DNA of 64,000 bases, taken from assembly GCA_947495985.1 (NCBI GenBank), contig CANMBD010000001.1, positions 1,550,001 through 1,614,000 on the forward strand, read 5' to 3'. The position numbers and the translations under genes are program-made. The stretch is from an uncultured Sphingomonadaceae bacterium. Its GTDB lineage: Bacteria > Pseudomonadota > Alphaproteobacteria > Sphingomonadales > Sphingomonadaceae. Numbering within the stretch: position 1 is the first letter of the stretch; each line of letters opens with the position of its first letter. Shown here one piece after another: positions 26,702 to 36,384 of the stretch. The notes beneath the pieces are model-generated. The model saw only the letters and a list, made by a program, of their open reading frames with translations, was not told where the DNA came from and did no database searches.

Positions 26702-27790
26702 CTATACCAGCGCCAGTTTGAAATTTTCAAACGCCAAGGGTTGTTCCAGTGCAAAAGTTTGAAACCCTTGTGCGCCTTTGATAGAGGATAGAAATTCATC
26801 TACAGCCAATCTGTTAGCTGTATCCAATCCCTGATAACAATCCAGTGCGCGTTGCAGCATCCACAAGCTAAACGGTGGTGCGATCCTCTGAGCCGTCACG
26901 TCTTCTACGGTGAAATCTGCCATGCCGACAACGCGGGGTATCTCTGCCCCTTTGTTGGCCTCTGCCCATGCATCAAACATATCGGCGGTGGTTTGCAAAA
27001 ATGGTATTTGCTCGCCCATCATCCGTTCCAGCACCGGAATCAATGTATCTGGCACCTCGTCTCCCGGCAAGAATTCTCCAGATAAAGGCGCTTTTACATC
27101 AACCATGCGTTCAACCCATGCCGCAACCCGCGGCGCCAAGCGTTTCATAATCTCGCCCGATGCCGGATCGCGATAAAGATGCGCATAAAGCGGACCGATT
27201 AGACCATAATCCCCAATAGATGGTCGCGATCCCAACAGGTAATTATGTTCCGCAAAATGCCTATCAAGGTCAGCCAATAGCGCTTCATAACTAGCCTCTA
27301 TGGCGGGTATCGTTGCCGGGTTAATCCCCAAGACCGGACAGAAACCTTTAAAATTGGACCCTACACCTCGCCCGATAACGAGCTGCTCCTCCTTACTCGC
27401 ATGGGGCGCTGAAGATGCACCAAATTCGCCGTAAACCCACTCTTCATTATAGTTCCAACGATAATGCATCGCCGGGATCACCAGCCATTCATCGCCGAAA
27501 GTCTCTAGCAACAATGCGACAAGCCGCTGTTTCGGAGTATCTGGATAAACTGAAGGGCCATCTGCAACGTCTTCAAAATGGTCGATGATACAGGTCGTAT
27601 CCTGAATGGTCCGGCCATCATCAGTATCCAATACTGGAATTACAGGACGGCCGACTTTCGGGACGATAATATCTTTGTAGACATCACCTGAAGCCAGCAC
27701 TTCTTCATAGTCTATGCCTTTCCAATCAAGATAGGCACGGGCCTTGCCTGAATAGAGGGATAGCGGCGCCGCATATAATTTGTGAGTCAT
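26702..27790 (-). CDS. glutathione S-transferase family protein with long C-terminal extension
   Basis: This 362-residue protein starts MTHKLYAAPLSLYSGKARAY. It contains a thioredoxin-like N-domain (GRPVIPVLDTDDGRTIQDTT) and a GST C-domain (LLGSRPSIGDYGLIGPLYAH). About 130 residues follow with no recognised motif. The length is well above the usual 200-240 for GSTs. Its ATG is one base after the queF stop region, so the two are co-transcribed. Start chosen at 27790; upstream in-frame sequence overlaps queF. Confidence 0.82.
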   Translation of the reverse strand: MTHKLYAAPLSLYSGKARAYLDWKGIDYEEVLASGDVYKDIIVPKVGRPVIPVLDTDDGRTIQDTTCIIDHFEDVADGPSVYPDTPKQRLVALLLETFGDEWLVIPAMHYRWNYNEEWVYGEFGASSAPHASKEEQLVIGRGVGSNFKGFCPVLGINPATIPAIEASYEALLADLDRHFAEHNYLLGSRPSIGDYGLIGPLYAHLYRDPASGEIMKRLAPRVAAWVERMVDVKAPLSGEFLPGDEVPDTLIPVLERMMGEQIPFLQTTADMFDAWAEANKGAEIPRVVGMADFTVEDVTAQRIAPPFSLWMLQRALDCYQGLDTANRLAVDEFLSSIKGAQGFQTFALEQPLAFENFKLALV

Positions 27791-27791
27791 A

Positions 27792-28262
27792 TCAGCCCCT
27801 TCCTCTGTAAGATGCAACGCCCTGATCCGGAATCCAGAGCCCCTTGGGTGGTTCTCCCGACTGCCAAAAAACATCGATCGGAATGCCGCCTCTAGGATAC
27901 CAGTAACCACCGATACGTAGCCATTTCGGTTTCATTTCAGAGAAAAGTCGCTGACCAATGCCTACTGTGCAGTCTTCATGAAAAGCCGCGTGATTCCGGA
28001 ATGATCCCAAAAAAAGCTTGAGGGATTTTGATTCGACAATCGTCTTGTCCGGAGCATAATCAATGACCAGATGCGCAAAATCGGGCTGTGCAGTCACCGG
28101 ACAAAGCGAGGTGAATTCCGGTACCGCAAAGCGTGTGAGATAGAGCTCTCCATCTCGCGGATTTGGGACATAGTCCAAGACCGCTTCTTCGGGAGACGTT
28201 GGCAACGCGCTGTCCTGACCCAGGAAACGAGGCTCTACTTCGGGCGTGTCATTATCTGTCAT
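27792..28262 (-). CDS. queF: NADPH-dependent 7-cyano-7-deazaguanine reductase
   Basis: This 156-residue short-type QueF reduces preQ0 to preQ1 in queuosine synthesis. The catalytic cysteine is in [14 protein letters not shown], and the family's [20 protein letters not shown] block and RGGIPIDVF follow. An alternative start three codons upstream (28271) exists. It precedes a GST gene by one base. With gluQ at 46.1-47.0 kb the window holds two genes acting on the queuosine pathway. Confidence 0.95.
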   Translation of the reverse strand: MTDNDTPEVEPRFLGQDSALPTSPEEAVLDYVPNPRDGELYLTRFAVPEFTSLCPVTAQPDFAHLVIDYAPDKTIVESKSLKLFLGSFRNHAAFHEDCTVGIGQRLFSEMKPKWLRIGGYWYPRGGIPIDVFWQSGEPPKGLWIPDQGVASYRGRG

Positions 28263-28368
28263 GCAGGTCATCTAATGCACGGGGCGGCTCATGTCATCCC
28301 TGCTCGCATATTCATTGATGGTTCAGCGAATGAAGCGGTAAGAATGCGGTTCAGGGTCACGAAGGGCG

Positions 28369-29793
28369 ATGGCAATAAATTTCATGAAACCAATGATGCG
28401 CGCAAGATCGCTGGCATTGATGATTGCCGGTGTGCTTGGACTGTCTGCGGTATATGCAGCATCCGCACAAGGTCAGGCCGTACCCCGGTCATTACCGCCG
28501 GAGCCGCTGCCCGACCTCCCATCAGTTAGCGACTATTCATTGCCTCCTGGCGACGGTCAGACGCCTGCCAGCAATCAGGCCGAGGGACCGGTGGAAGAGA
28601 ACGCAGCGCCGCCACAGGCTGCACCAAGTCCCGGCACCATTGCACCAAATGCTCAACCGGTACCCGTCACACCCTTGCCACAGACCGGAACCACTCCGAC
28701 AAACAGCAATTCAAATCAGTCAACACCGCAGGAAAATGCACGCCCGAGCACGCCAGTCAATTCCGCACCGCCCGTTACATCAGCGCAGCAACCAAACAAC
28801 AATTCAAATGCCACCCCGACGCCTCGCGCGCCATCCATAAACGAAAATCAACCACAACCCGGTTTCACGACCGATTTACCCGGTCAGCCGCTGCCGTCAG
28901 ACGCACCGGCTCCGGATATCGCGCCAGAGGCCGCCCCATCCGCAACCCCTCCTGCTAGAGGCTCTGAAGCTAATATCTTCTATTATCTCGCCGGAGGCTT
29001 GGCCCTTCTGTTGTTTGGCGGGCTGGGAATATTTTTCTGGCGGCGCAAGGCAGCTATGCCCGTTTACGAAGAGGAAGTTGTTGACGATCTGCAGCCTGAG
29101 CCAGCGGCCCAGCTCGTGCTCGCGCCGACACCTCGTAAGCCGGCGCCCAAAATCTATTCACCACCCAATCCAGCGGAACCCGAGAAACCGGCACCAATAT
29201 CATCGGACGGTTTTATCGTGTCTAGTCTGAGCACTGCTCCCGAACCGGCGCCCGCTGCCACGCCGCCTCCGCCAGCGACCTTAAAACCAACAGGCGGGGC
29301 AAAAGAGGCTTCATCCGATTATCTTCGAATAGAGTTTACCGCCAACGGAGCGTCCTCGACGCTGCTGAATGCAGTCCTCAACTATGCAATCACCCTCACC
29401 AATATGTCAGAAAAAGATATGCGGGATATTTGCCTATCCGGCCTGATGATGCAGGCAGATTCCGAAATTGCCAGAAATCATGATGAGCAAAAGGGCGAGC
29501 TGCTTCATAGGACTCAAAGCCTGCCCGCCGGCGAAACTGCAACCCTCGAGGGAGATATACGCCTGCCGCTCAGCGCCATCCGCCCGATCACATTCAAATC
29601 ACAGGCGTTGTTTATTCCTCTCGCCCGATTTGTGGTTCAGTATACCGACCATCAAGATGTCGAGAACGAGCAGTCTGCATCGTTTATTGTAGGCCGGGAA
29701 TATGAGCCGCCGCGGCCGAAAATGGCTCCCTTCAGACTTGATCTTGGACCGCGAAGTTTCAGTCCTGTTGGACAGCGCGCACTGAACACCTGA
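28369..29793 (+). CDS. proline/alanine-rich single-pass membrane protein of unknown function
   Basis: This 474-residue protein has a signal peptide (MRARSLALMIAGVLGLSAVY, ending near ASAQ). A low-complexity periplasmic stretch of about 170 residues follows, rich in Pro, Ala, Thr, Asn and Gln. Then come a membrane helix near residues 205-225 (YYLAGGLALLLFGGLGIFFW) and the basic stop-transfer RRK. A second proline-rich linker and a folded C-terminal domain of about 150 residues follow (RIEFTANGASSTLLNAVLNY onward). The C-terminal part would be cytoplasmic. No family is recognised. Confidence 0.78.
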   Translation: MAINFMKPMMRARSLALMIAGVLGLSAVYAASAQGQAVPRSLPPEPLPDLPSVSDYSLPPGDGQTPASNQAEGPVEENAAPPQAAPSPGTIAPNAQPVPVTPLPQTGTTPTNSNSNQSTPQENARPSTPVNSAPPVTSAQQPNNNSNATPTPRAPSINENQPQPGFTTDLPGQPLPSDAPAPDIAPEAAPSATPPARGSEANIFYYLAGGLALLLFGGLGIFFWRRKAAMPVYEEEVVDDLQPEPAAQLVLAPTPRKPAPKIYSPPNPAEPEKPAPISSDGFIVSSLSTAPEPAPAATPPPPATLKPTGGAKEASSDYLRIEFTANGASSTLLNAVLNYAITLTNMSEKDMRDICLSGLMMQADSEIARNHDEQKGELLHRTQSLPAGETATLEGDIRLPLSAIRPITFKSQALFIPLARFVVQYTDHQDVENEQSASFIVGREYEPPRPKMAPFRLDLGPRSFSPVGQRALNT

Positions 29794-29796
29794 TAG

Positions 29797-29839
29797 GCAG
29801 AAGTTCCACACTTCTGCACCAAAGCACAGACTGCTTTTT
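29797..29839 (+). terminator. two hairpins after the proline-rich protein
   Basis: GCAGAAGT-TCCAC-ACTTCTGC is a perfect eight-base stem right after the stop codon. A second weaker stem, AAAGCA-CAGAC-TGCTTT, runs into two further Ts. Together they probably end transcription before the photolyase. Confidence 0.5.
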
Positions 29840-29865
29840 AATCGATACTCTGCCAAAAATCCGGC

Positions 29866-31395
29866 ATGTCTAAGAAAACTCTGATCCCTATCCTTGGTGA
29901 CCAACTGTCCCTTGGTATCTCCTCACTGTCTGATCAAGACCCTGATCAATCCATTCTGTTGATGATGGAAGTTGATGCTGAGACCACTTATGTGAAGCAT
30001 CACAAAGCAAAGATCGCCTATATTTTCTCGGCAATGCGTCACCATGCTGCCGCTCTGCGCGAACGTGGCTGGATTGTGGACTATGTATCCCTGGACGATC
30101 CCGAAAATACTTGCAGTTTTACGGGCGAAGTGGCCCGGGCACTGGAACGACATCCGGTAGAGTCAATCCGCATCACCGAGGCGGGTGAATGGCGGGTGAT
30201 GGCAATGATAGAAAACTGGCAGGACCAGTTTGACGTTCCGGTTACCATCTGCCCCGATGACCGCTTCATCGCCACCCATGACGAATTTGAAGAATGGGCG
30301 GAGGGCAAGAAACAGCTGCGGATGGAGTTTTTCTATCGCGAGATGCGCCGTAAAACAGGACTCTTGCTGGATGACGATGGCAAGCCGGATGGCGGAAAAT
30401 GGAACTATGACGCCGAAAATCGTAAACCGGTACAAAGCGATTTGATGATGCCGCAACCGATCCGGTTTCAGCCCGACGAAATCACACAAGATGTGCTGGA
30501 CCTCGTTGCTGAAAAATTTGCTGATCATCCTGGCTCACTCGATCATTTTCACTTTGCTGTAACTCGCGAAGAAGCGATGCGCCAAAGACGCAATTTTCTG
30601 GATCATGCATTGGCTCAATTTGGTGATTATCAAGACGCCATGCTGACTGGTGAACCGTTTCTCTGGCACTCTATCCTGTCGCCTTATCTCAACAGCGGCC
30701 TACTGGATCCGCTTGAACTCTGTCGAGAGGTCGCAGACCTTTATGCGGATGGCCAAGTACCGCTCAATGCGGCCGAGGGCTTCATTCGTCAGATTATCGG
30801 CTGGCGCGAGTATGTCCGCGGCATATATTGGCGCGAGGGACCCGATTATTCTAAGCGCAATTTCCTGGAGGCCCGGCGCCCCCTTCCCGACTTTTACTAT
30901 ACCGGCGATACTGACATGTTGTGTTTGTCAGAAGCGATCGGTCAAACATTGGACCTTGCTTATGCTCATCACATCCAGAGGCTGATGATAACGGGCAATT
31001 TCGCATTAATTGCCGGGATTGATCCACACGCAGTTCATGAGTGGTATCTGGAAGTCTATGCCGATGCTTACGAATGGGTAGAACTGCCCAACACACTGGG
31101 AATGAGCCAATTTGGCGACGGCGGGATTATTGCTTCGAAACCATATGCCTCGTCCGGCAACTATATCAACAAAATGTCCGATCACTGCGCATCCTGCCGC
31201 TATGATGTAAAAAAGCGCGTTGGTGAGAATGCATGTCCATATAATGCTCTTTACTGGGATTTTCTCGCCCGCAACGAGGACAAGCTGAAGGATAATAATC
31301 GTTTGGCCATGCCTTATCGCACGTGGAACAAGATGGACGCCGATGCCCGGAAACAGCTTCGCGCCAGTGCCGAAAAGTTTCTGGAACAGTTATAA
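29866..31395 (+). CDS. FeS-type bacterial cryptochrome/photolyase (PhrB/CryB-like)
   Basis: This 509-residue flavoprotein begins LIPILGDQLSLGISSL and has the FAD-domain blocks RQIIGWREYVRGIYWREGP, LDLAYAHHIQRLMITGNFAL and VHEWYLEVYADAYEWVELPN. The C-terminal cysteines in DHCASCRYDV and ACPYNALYW, with one near the QRLMITGN helix region, match the iron-sulfur-containing FeS-BCP class. That class repairs (6-4) photoproducts and also includes the light-sensing CryB. The family call is strong; repair versus signalling is not decided by sequence. Confidence 0.9.
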   Translation: MSKKTLIPILGDQLSLGISSLSDQDPDQSILLMMEVDAETTYVKHHKAKIAYIFSAMRHHAAALRERGWIVDYVSLDDPENTCSFTGEVARALERHPVESIRITEAGEWRVMAMIENWQDQFDVPVTICPDDRFIATHDEFEEWAEGKKQLRMEFFYREMRRKTGLLLDDDGKPDGGKWNYDAENRKPVQSDLMMPQPIRFQPDEITQDVLDLVAEKFADHPGSLDHFHFAVTREEAMRQRRNFLDHALAQFGDYQDAMLTGEPFLWHSILSPYLNSGLLDPLELCREVADLYADGQVPLNAAEGFIRQIIGWREYVRGIYWREGPDYSKRNFLEARRPLPDFYYTGDTDMLCLSEAIGQTLDLAYAHHIQRLMITGNFALIAGIDPHAVHEWYLEVYADAYEWVELPNTLGMSQFGDGGIIASKPYASSGNYINKMSDHCASCRYDVKKRVGENACPYNALYWDFLARNEDKLKDNNRLAMPYRTWNKMDADARKQLRASAEKFLEQL

Positions 31396-31538
31396 ATCAG
31401 TCATTTGCCGAAAAGCCACATAAGCTGTGGATTCCATCTTCAATGCGTTATAGCCTCGACGGCTTGAACACGAATCGATAAACGTTGATATTTCGAAGCA
31501 GAGGCAATTTGATCCTCCGCTTGCATAAGGAGCATAAA

Positions 31539-32375
31539 ATGGAATTGCTGGTAACAACCGACTGGCTTGCAAATGAACTGGGCGCATCGGATTTGCGCAT
31601 TGTTGATGCCACCAAATTCATGCCCGATGCGGGGCGCGATCCTGCTGCTGAATATGAAGCCGGCCATATTCCAGGCGCTGTTTTCATGGACCTCAGCGAA
31701 CTTACAGATACCAGCAACCCTGTCGAAAACATGTTGCCACCACCGGAAAAATTTGCCAGCCGCATGCAATCACTGGGCCTTGGCGATGGTAGTCGCATCG
31801 TTCTTTATGATGACAGTCCTTTGAGAAGCGCTGCTCGTGCGTGGTGGATGCTGACCATATTTGGAGCCCATGAAGTCGCCATATTGGACGGCGGCATTGC
31901 CAAATGGAAGGCCGAAGGCCGTCCACTTGAAACCGGTAAGGAGGCGCTTCGCCACCGCCATTTCACAGTCTGGAAAGACGACAAGGACATCCGCACCAAA
32001 GCCGACATGCTGGCAAATCTGCACAGCAAGGATGAGCAGGTTATCGACGCGCGCCCTGCGGCGCGTTTCTCTGGTGCAGAAGAAGATCCGCGTCCCGGCA
32101 TTGTATCCGGCAACATTCCGGGTTCCGTCAACATTCCTCATAGCGAATTTTTCAATGCCGATGGTACCTGGAAAAGCGCGGATGAAATGAAAGCCCTTTT
32201 TGACGGCGCAGGCGTTGATCTTGCCAAGCCCGTTGTTACGACCTGTGGTTCCGGCATGACAGCCGCGGTGGTATCCTTTGCTGCTGCGGTGGCCGGCGGC
32301 GAAAAAGTCGCACTCTACGATGGCAGTTGGGCTGAATGGGGTGCTGACGCGGATACGCCCAAAGCAACCGCCTGA
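31539..32375 (+). CDS. sseA: 3-mercaptopyruvate sulfurtransferase
   Basis: This 278-residue protein has two rhodanese domains. The first starts VTTDWLANELGASDLRIVD. The second holds the active loop TTCGSGMTAAVV with the catalytic cysteine; the CG(S/T)G(V/M)T pattern separates mercaptopyruvate from thiosulfate sulfurtransferases. The ATG at 31539 follows AAGGAGC. A cystathionine beta-lyase gene begins 15 bases after its stop, and an MscS channel overlaps that, giving a probable three-gene unit. Confidence 0.93.
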   Translation: MELLVTTDWLANELGASDLRIVDATKFMPDAGRDPAAEYEAGHIPGAVFMDLSELTDTSNPVENMLPPPEKFASRMQSLGLGDGSRIVLYDDSPLRSAARAWWMLTIFGAHEVAILDGGIAKWKAEGRPLETGKEALRHRHFTVWKDDKDIRTKADMLANLHSKDEQVIDARPAARFSGAEEDPRPGIVSGNIPGSVNIPHSEFFNADGTWKSADEMKALFDGAGVDLAKPVVTTCGSGMTAAVVSFAAAVAGGEKVALYDGSWAEWGADADTPKATA

Positions 32376-32390
32376 TGTTTTCGGAGGCTA

Positions 32391-33599
32391 TTGGAACAGC
32401 AATTGACCGATAGCTCGAAAAATTCAAAAAAGCCGGCAACACAGGCAGTTACCAGCGGCAGGCGCAAGGAATGGACCGAGGCGGTTGTCAATCCGCCCGT
32501 CTGGCGCGCCAGCACACATCTCTATGACAGTGTTGCCGATTTAAGAGCAGGCCTCTCATCTAACGCTGACGGTCAGTTTTTCTACGGTCGGCGCGGTTCC
32601 CCTACACAATGGTCTCTGGCCGAAGCACTCACCGAAATGGAGCCTGGTGCCGCCGGTACCATGCTCTATCCTTCCGGTGTCGCAGCCATTGCCTGCGCGA
32701 TGTTGGCAGTCGTCAAGCCTGGAGACGAAGTGCTGCTCACAGACAGCAGCTATGATCCAAGCCGCAGCTATGCCGATGCCTTCCTGAAACGCATGGGTAT
32801 AACGGCGCGATATTATGATCCGCTGATTGGTGCTGATATTGGCAGCCTTTTCACTGACAAGACAAAAGCGATATTGCTCGAAAGTCCAGGCAGTCTGACT
32901 TTTGAAGTACAAGACGTTCCGGCCATCTGCTCGGCAGCAAAAGAAGCTGGCATTACAACTTTGCTGGACAATACATGGGCAACATCCCGTTTTTTCCCGG
33001 CCTTGGATAAAGGTGTTGATATATCCATCGTCGCCGCAACCAAATATATCGTGGGCCATAGCGATGTCATGATGGGTGCGGCCACAACTCATGATAAATA
33101 TTGGACGCGACTTCGGCGCACTGCGCAGCGGTTAGGTCAGGTCGTTTCGCCGGATGATGCCTATCTGGCTGCCCGGGGATTGCGGACTTTGGAAGTCAGG
33201 CTGAAACAGCACGAACAATCAGCACTAACCATCGCTCATTGGCTGAAAGAACGGGCCGAAGTCGGGCTGGTATTGCACCCTGCTCTGCCAGATTGCCCGG
33301 GACATGAAATCTGGAAGCGCGACTTTGATGGGGCATCAGGGCTGTTTTCCTTCCAGTTGATCGAGGGCGACGAAAAGTCGAGAGCGGCTTTTATAGATTC
33401 ACTGGCTCTCTTTGGCATTGGATACAGCTGGGGTGGCTTTGAAAGTCTGGCTCTACCCGTTGATCCCGGTAAATATCGTACTGCCACCGAGTGGATGATG
33501 ACGGGTGCATTGGTGCGACTCCATGTTGGCCTTGAAGATCCCGACGATTTAATCGCCGATCTTGCCAAAGCCTTTGAACACTATAACAATGCCTTATGA
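32391..33599 (+). CDS. metC: cystathionine beta-lyase
   Basis: This 402-residue PLP enzyme of the Cys/Met metabolism family has the lysine in IVAATKYIVGHSDVMMGA, the cofactor loop YPSGVAAIACAMLAVV and the ending ESLALPVDPG. It cleaves cystathionine to homocysteine, pyruvate and ammonia. No in-frame ATG lies near the N-terminus. The start is TTG at 32391, with CGGAGG three bases upstream, or TTG at 32403. The stop overlaps the MscS start by four bases. Its neighbour sseA suggests a shared role in sulfur amino-acid turnover. Confidence 0.9.
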   Translation: MEQQLTDSSKNSKKPATQAVTSGRRKEWTEAVVNPPVWRASTHLYDSVADLRAGLSSNADGQFFYGRRGSPTQWSLAEALTEMEPGAAGTMLYPSGVAAIACAMLAVVKPGDEVLLTDSSYDPSRSYADAFLKRMGITARYYDPLIGADIGSLFTDKTKAILLESPGSLTFEVQDVPAICSAAKEAGITTLLDNTWATSRFFPALDKGVDISIVAATKYIVGHSDVMMGAATTHDKYWTRLRRTAQRLGQVVSPDDAYLAARGLRTLEVRLKQHEQSALTIAHWLKERAEVGLVLHPALPDCPGHEIWKRDFDGASGLFSFQLIEGDEKSRAAFIDSLALFGIGYSWGGFESLALPVDPGKYRTATEWMMTGALVRLHVGLEDPDDLIADLAKAFEHYNNAL

Positions 33600-34891
33600 T
33601 GCAACAAATATTCGGTTATCTTGAGTCTCTGGCGCCTGATACACCGCGCAATGTCCAATATATAGAAAGCGGCGTCGCTGCTGGCCTGGTCGTATTCGCG
33701 CTGGTTTGCGGCTGGTTCCTCAGCAAATATATAGGTCCCAAGTTGCGACATATCTGGGAAACACGGGCAGGCTATGAAAGCGACCTGGCCGGGCGGCGTA
33801 TCCGCGATATGACGCGGCGAGCGACGACCTTCATATTATGCGGCTTCTTTCTTGCGATCTGGCAATGGCAGCTCATTCCACAAGTTATTTTTGCTCTGAC
33901 TATCGCAATTACCATGGGTCTATTCACCAATGACCTGATCCGCGGGGTTCGGATGCCAGACTGGCTTGGCACCGCCATGGGGCTCACCGTCTTTGTCTCG
34001 GCCGCCTTGGGCCTTGTGGGGAATATCGACCGCATCACCATCGCGTTGGAGCGAGTTGGCATTGATGTGGGAACCAACCGCATATCACTGCTCGCCGTTG
34101 TCACGACCATCATGACAGCAGTCATTCTGCTCGCCGTCGCCCGTGTATTGATGAAGCTTGTCAGCCATGTCATCGGCAATAGCGATCTCGACGGAGCGCA
34201 AAAGGTGCTTGGCCAGAAACTGGCGACCGTCGCCATACTGGCCGCCGCTTTCATGCTGGGCCTTGATGTTCTTGGCATTGACCTCACCGCACTGGCGGTC
34301 TTTTCAGGTGCATTTGGTCTGGCCATCGGTTTCGGGATGCAGAAGACAATCGGTAACTTGATTGCCGGGATCATCCTGTTGATGGATCGGTCAATCAAAC
34401 CTGGTGACGTGATCGCCGTTGGTGACAGTTTTGGCTGGGTCAACAAAATCGGTGTCCGCGCGGTGTCTGTGCTTACCCGGGAAGGCAAAGAGCATCTGAT
34501 TCCCAACGAGAATCTGATGACGCAAGAGGTGGAAAACTGGTCCTATTCGAACAAGAATGTCCGGATCAGCATTCCGGTAGGGGTTTCTTACGATAGCGAT
34601 ATGGATCAGGTCATCGAACTGATGAAGCAGGCCTGCGTGGATGTCCCCCGCGTTCTCAATCATCCAAAACCGGTGGTCTGGATGCTCGAATTTGGCGACA
34701 ATAGTGTGAACTTTGAAATAAGGTGCTGGATAAAAGATCCGGAATCAGGCGTCGGTAATTTCAAGGCCGCCGTACTCAAAAGGGTCTGGGATCTATTCAA
34801 GGAAAATGACGTAGAAATTCCGTTCCCGCAGCGCGATGTGCACATCAGATCGCTTCCGGAGACGGGAGCGGTCCAGATTTCGGCCAAATAG
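33596..34891 (+). CDS. MscS-family mechanosensitive channel
   Basis: This 431-residue protein has an N-terminal helix (AAGLVVFALVCGWFLSKYI) and about four more helices up to residue 200. The MscS pore helix follows (LTALAVFSGAFGLAIGFGMQ), then the beta domain IKPGDVIAVGDSFGWVNKI and the ending VEIPFPQRDVHI. It would open under membrane tension and release solutes. It starts in the metC stop (ATGATG). Confidence 0.92.
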   Translation: MMQQIFGYLESLAPDTPRNVQYIESGVAAGLVVFALVCGWFLSKYIGPKLRHIWETRAGYESDLAGRRIRDMTRRATTFILCGFFLAIWQWQLIPQVIFALTIAITMGLFTNDLIRGVRMPDWLGTAMGLTVFVSAALGLVGNIDRITIALERVGIDVGTNRISLLAVVTTIMTAVILLAVARVLMKLVSHVIGNSDLDGAQKVLGQKLATVAILAAAFMLGLDVLGIDLTALAVFSGAFGLAIGFGMQKTIGNLIAGIILLMDRSIKPGDVIAVGDSFGWVNKIGVRAVSVLTREGKEHLIPNENLMTQEVENWSYSNKNVRISIPVGVSYDSDMDQVIELMKQACVDVPRVLNHPKPVVWMLEFGDNSVNFEIRCWIKDPESGVGNFKAAVLKRVWDLFKENDVEIPFPQRDVHIRSLPETGAVQISAK

Positions 34892-34896
34892 CTGAT

Positions 34897-35286
34897 CTAT
34901 TTTTGGAGCAGATCCAGGGTCCGGCGTCCGGACATTTGGATTTCCTGCATCAACCTCTGGGCAGCGATATCGACTCGGCCTCGCCCCGCTGAATTCAAGT
35001 GTAGCAAAGCCTTCGCCCCTGATTGCGCCATAACGGCCAAATCATCACATCCACGATCAAAACATTTCTGGGTCATCGGCAAGCTATGTCTGTAGGCCGA
35101 TTCCATGGCTGCAGGGTCAGACAACACCAATGCATGAGAATCCGATTCATTCGTCATATGAGCCACGAGTCCGACAACCGATTCGACAGCCTGCAAGCGT
35201 TCAAAGCTGCCGGCAAAGCCGCTGCCACAATTATCTGCTTTTTCTATAGAATCAATTTTCGACATAGCTTTCAGATAGGTTGCCAT
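34897..35286 (-). CDS. small helical protein of unknown function
   Basis: The protein has about 129 residues, starts MATYLKAMSKIDSIEKAD and is mostly predicted helix without membrane segments. The C-terminus reads LHLNSAGRGRVDIAAQRL. No family is recognised. A TTG start three codons upstream is possible. It is convergent with the MscS gene (five-base gap). A 237-base gap separates it from the next gene, in which I see no gene and no clear promoter. Confidence 0.55.
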   Translation of the reverse strand: MATYLKAMSKIDSIEKADNCGSGFAGSFERLQAVESVVGLVAHMTNESDSHALVLSDPAAMESAYRHSLPMTQKCFDRGCDDLAVMAQSGAKALLHLNSAGRGRVDIAAQRLMQEIQMSGRRTLDLLQK

Positions 35287-35523
35287 AGTTAACAAGCCCT
35301 AAACAGAGCGGTTTGCGGCCAATCAGTCACATGGTGCCGATTTGCAACACTATCAAAATATGTCATATTTGCTGTCATTTTTCTGTTGTGCGGCGCAGCA
35401 ATATGATGCAGCTTTTCCTCGCATGTTTTGAGATTGTCTGTCGTTGGCTCTGTTGACGCAATAAAAAGACAACCGGGACAAATTCCAGGAGGGGCGATAC
35501 GCATCAACCAGAAAGGGATTTTC

Positions 35524-36300
35524 ATGCGCACGTCCACAAAAGCCAAATTTGGCAAAAAAACTAAATCGGGGATCATTGGTCTTTCGGCTATTTTACTAGC
35601 AACCGCAGCATCACCTGCCCTCGCTCAAGAAGTTGAAGGCAGCGGAATTACGATTTCCGGAAATGCTGCTCTCACATCTGACTACCGCTTCCGCGGCCTG
35701 TCTTTCTCAGACGGCGACATCGCTGTTCAAGGCGGAATTGATGTAGCTCATGAAAGCGGTTTCTACATCGGCACATGGGCTTCTTCCATCGAAGATAGCG
35801 CCACTTTTGGCCACACCGAGCTTGACCTCTACGGCGGTTGGTCCGGTGATGTCACGGATGGCCTTACGCTTGACGTTGGGCTGCTCTACTATGTCTATCC
35901 AAATGGTGAAGGCGGAGCCGCTGGCCCAAGCGACTATTTTGAACCCTATGCTTCTGTTTCGACTACGCTCGGCCCTGTTGAACTGACATCCGGCCTTGCT
36001 TACGCCTGGTCTCAGGACAGCCTCGGAAACAGCGACAATATCTACATCTATACTGGCGTTTCTGGCGGAATTCCAAATACGCCGATCACGCTGAATGCAA
36101 ATATTGGTATCAATGATGGCTCATTGGGTAACCCTGTTGGCGTCTTTGGTGATGACAATTACATCGATTGGATGCTTGGCGCCGATTGGGCGATTACCGA
36201 GAACCTCACTGCAAGCGTCGCTTACACCGATACAGACGCACCATCAGTCAATAACTTCACTGACAGTGCAGTCGTATTTACATTAGGCGTATCCTTCTAA
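35524..36300 (+). CDS. TorF family putative porin
   Basis: This 258-residue outer membrane protein has a basic start and signal peptide (SGIIGLSAILLATAASPALA). It opens ISGNAALTSDYRFRGLSFSD, the hallmark of the TorF/Gcw_chp family, and ends in a beta strand with terminal phenylalanine (VFTLGVSF). The regular GIDVAHESGFYIGTW-type strands support a barrel. The ATG at 35524 is chosen since the signal peptide begins there. A strong terminator follows. Confidence 0.9.
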   Translation: MRTSTKAKFGKKTKSGIIGLSAILLATAASPALAQEVEGSGITISGNAALTSDYRFRGLSFSDGDIAVQGGIDVAHESGFYIGTWASSIEDSATFGHTELDLYGGWSGDVTDGLTLDVGLLYYVYPNGEGGAAGPSDYFEPYASVSTTLGPVELTSGLAYAWSQDSLGNSDNIYIYTGVSGGIPNTPITLNANIGINDGSLGNPVGVFGDDNYIDWMLGADWAITENLTASVAYTDTDAPSVNNFTDSAVVFTLGVSF

Positions 36301-36337
36301 AACCCATTGGGTCTGAATTCACGCTTAGGTTCGTCAT

Positions 36338-36371
36338 AAAAGGCCGCTCTCGGGGGAGAGCGGCCTTTTTT
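36338..36371. terminator. bidirectional terminator between the porin and the ABC genes
   Basis: AAAAGGCCGCTCTC, a four-base loop and GAGAGCGGCCTTTT form a 14-base perfect stem flanked by A and T tracts on both strands. It ends porin transcription and, read leftwards, the ABC operon ending at 36385. Confidence 0.93.
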
Positions 36372-36384
36372 CGACCTATATGGT

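Noticed and set aside
31420-31434. CCACA/TGTGG hairpin after the photolyase
   Set aside because: It is five bases long with no T-tract, too weak to call.
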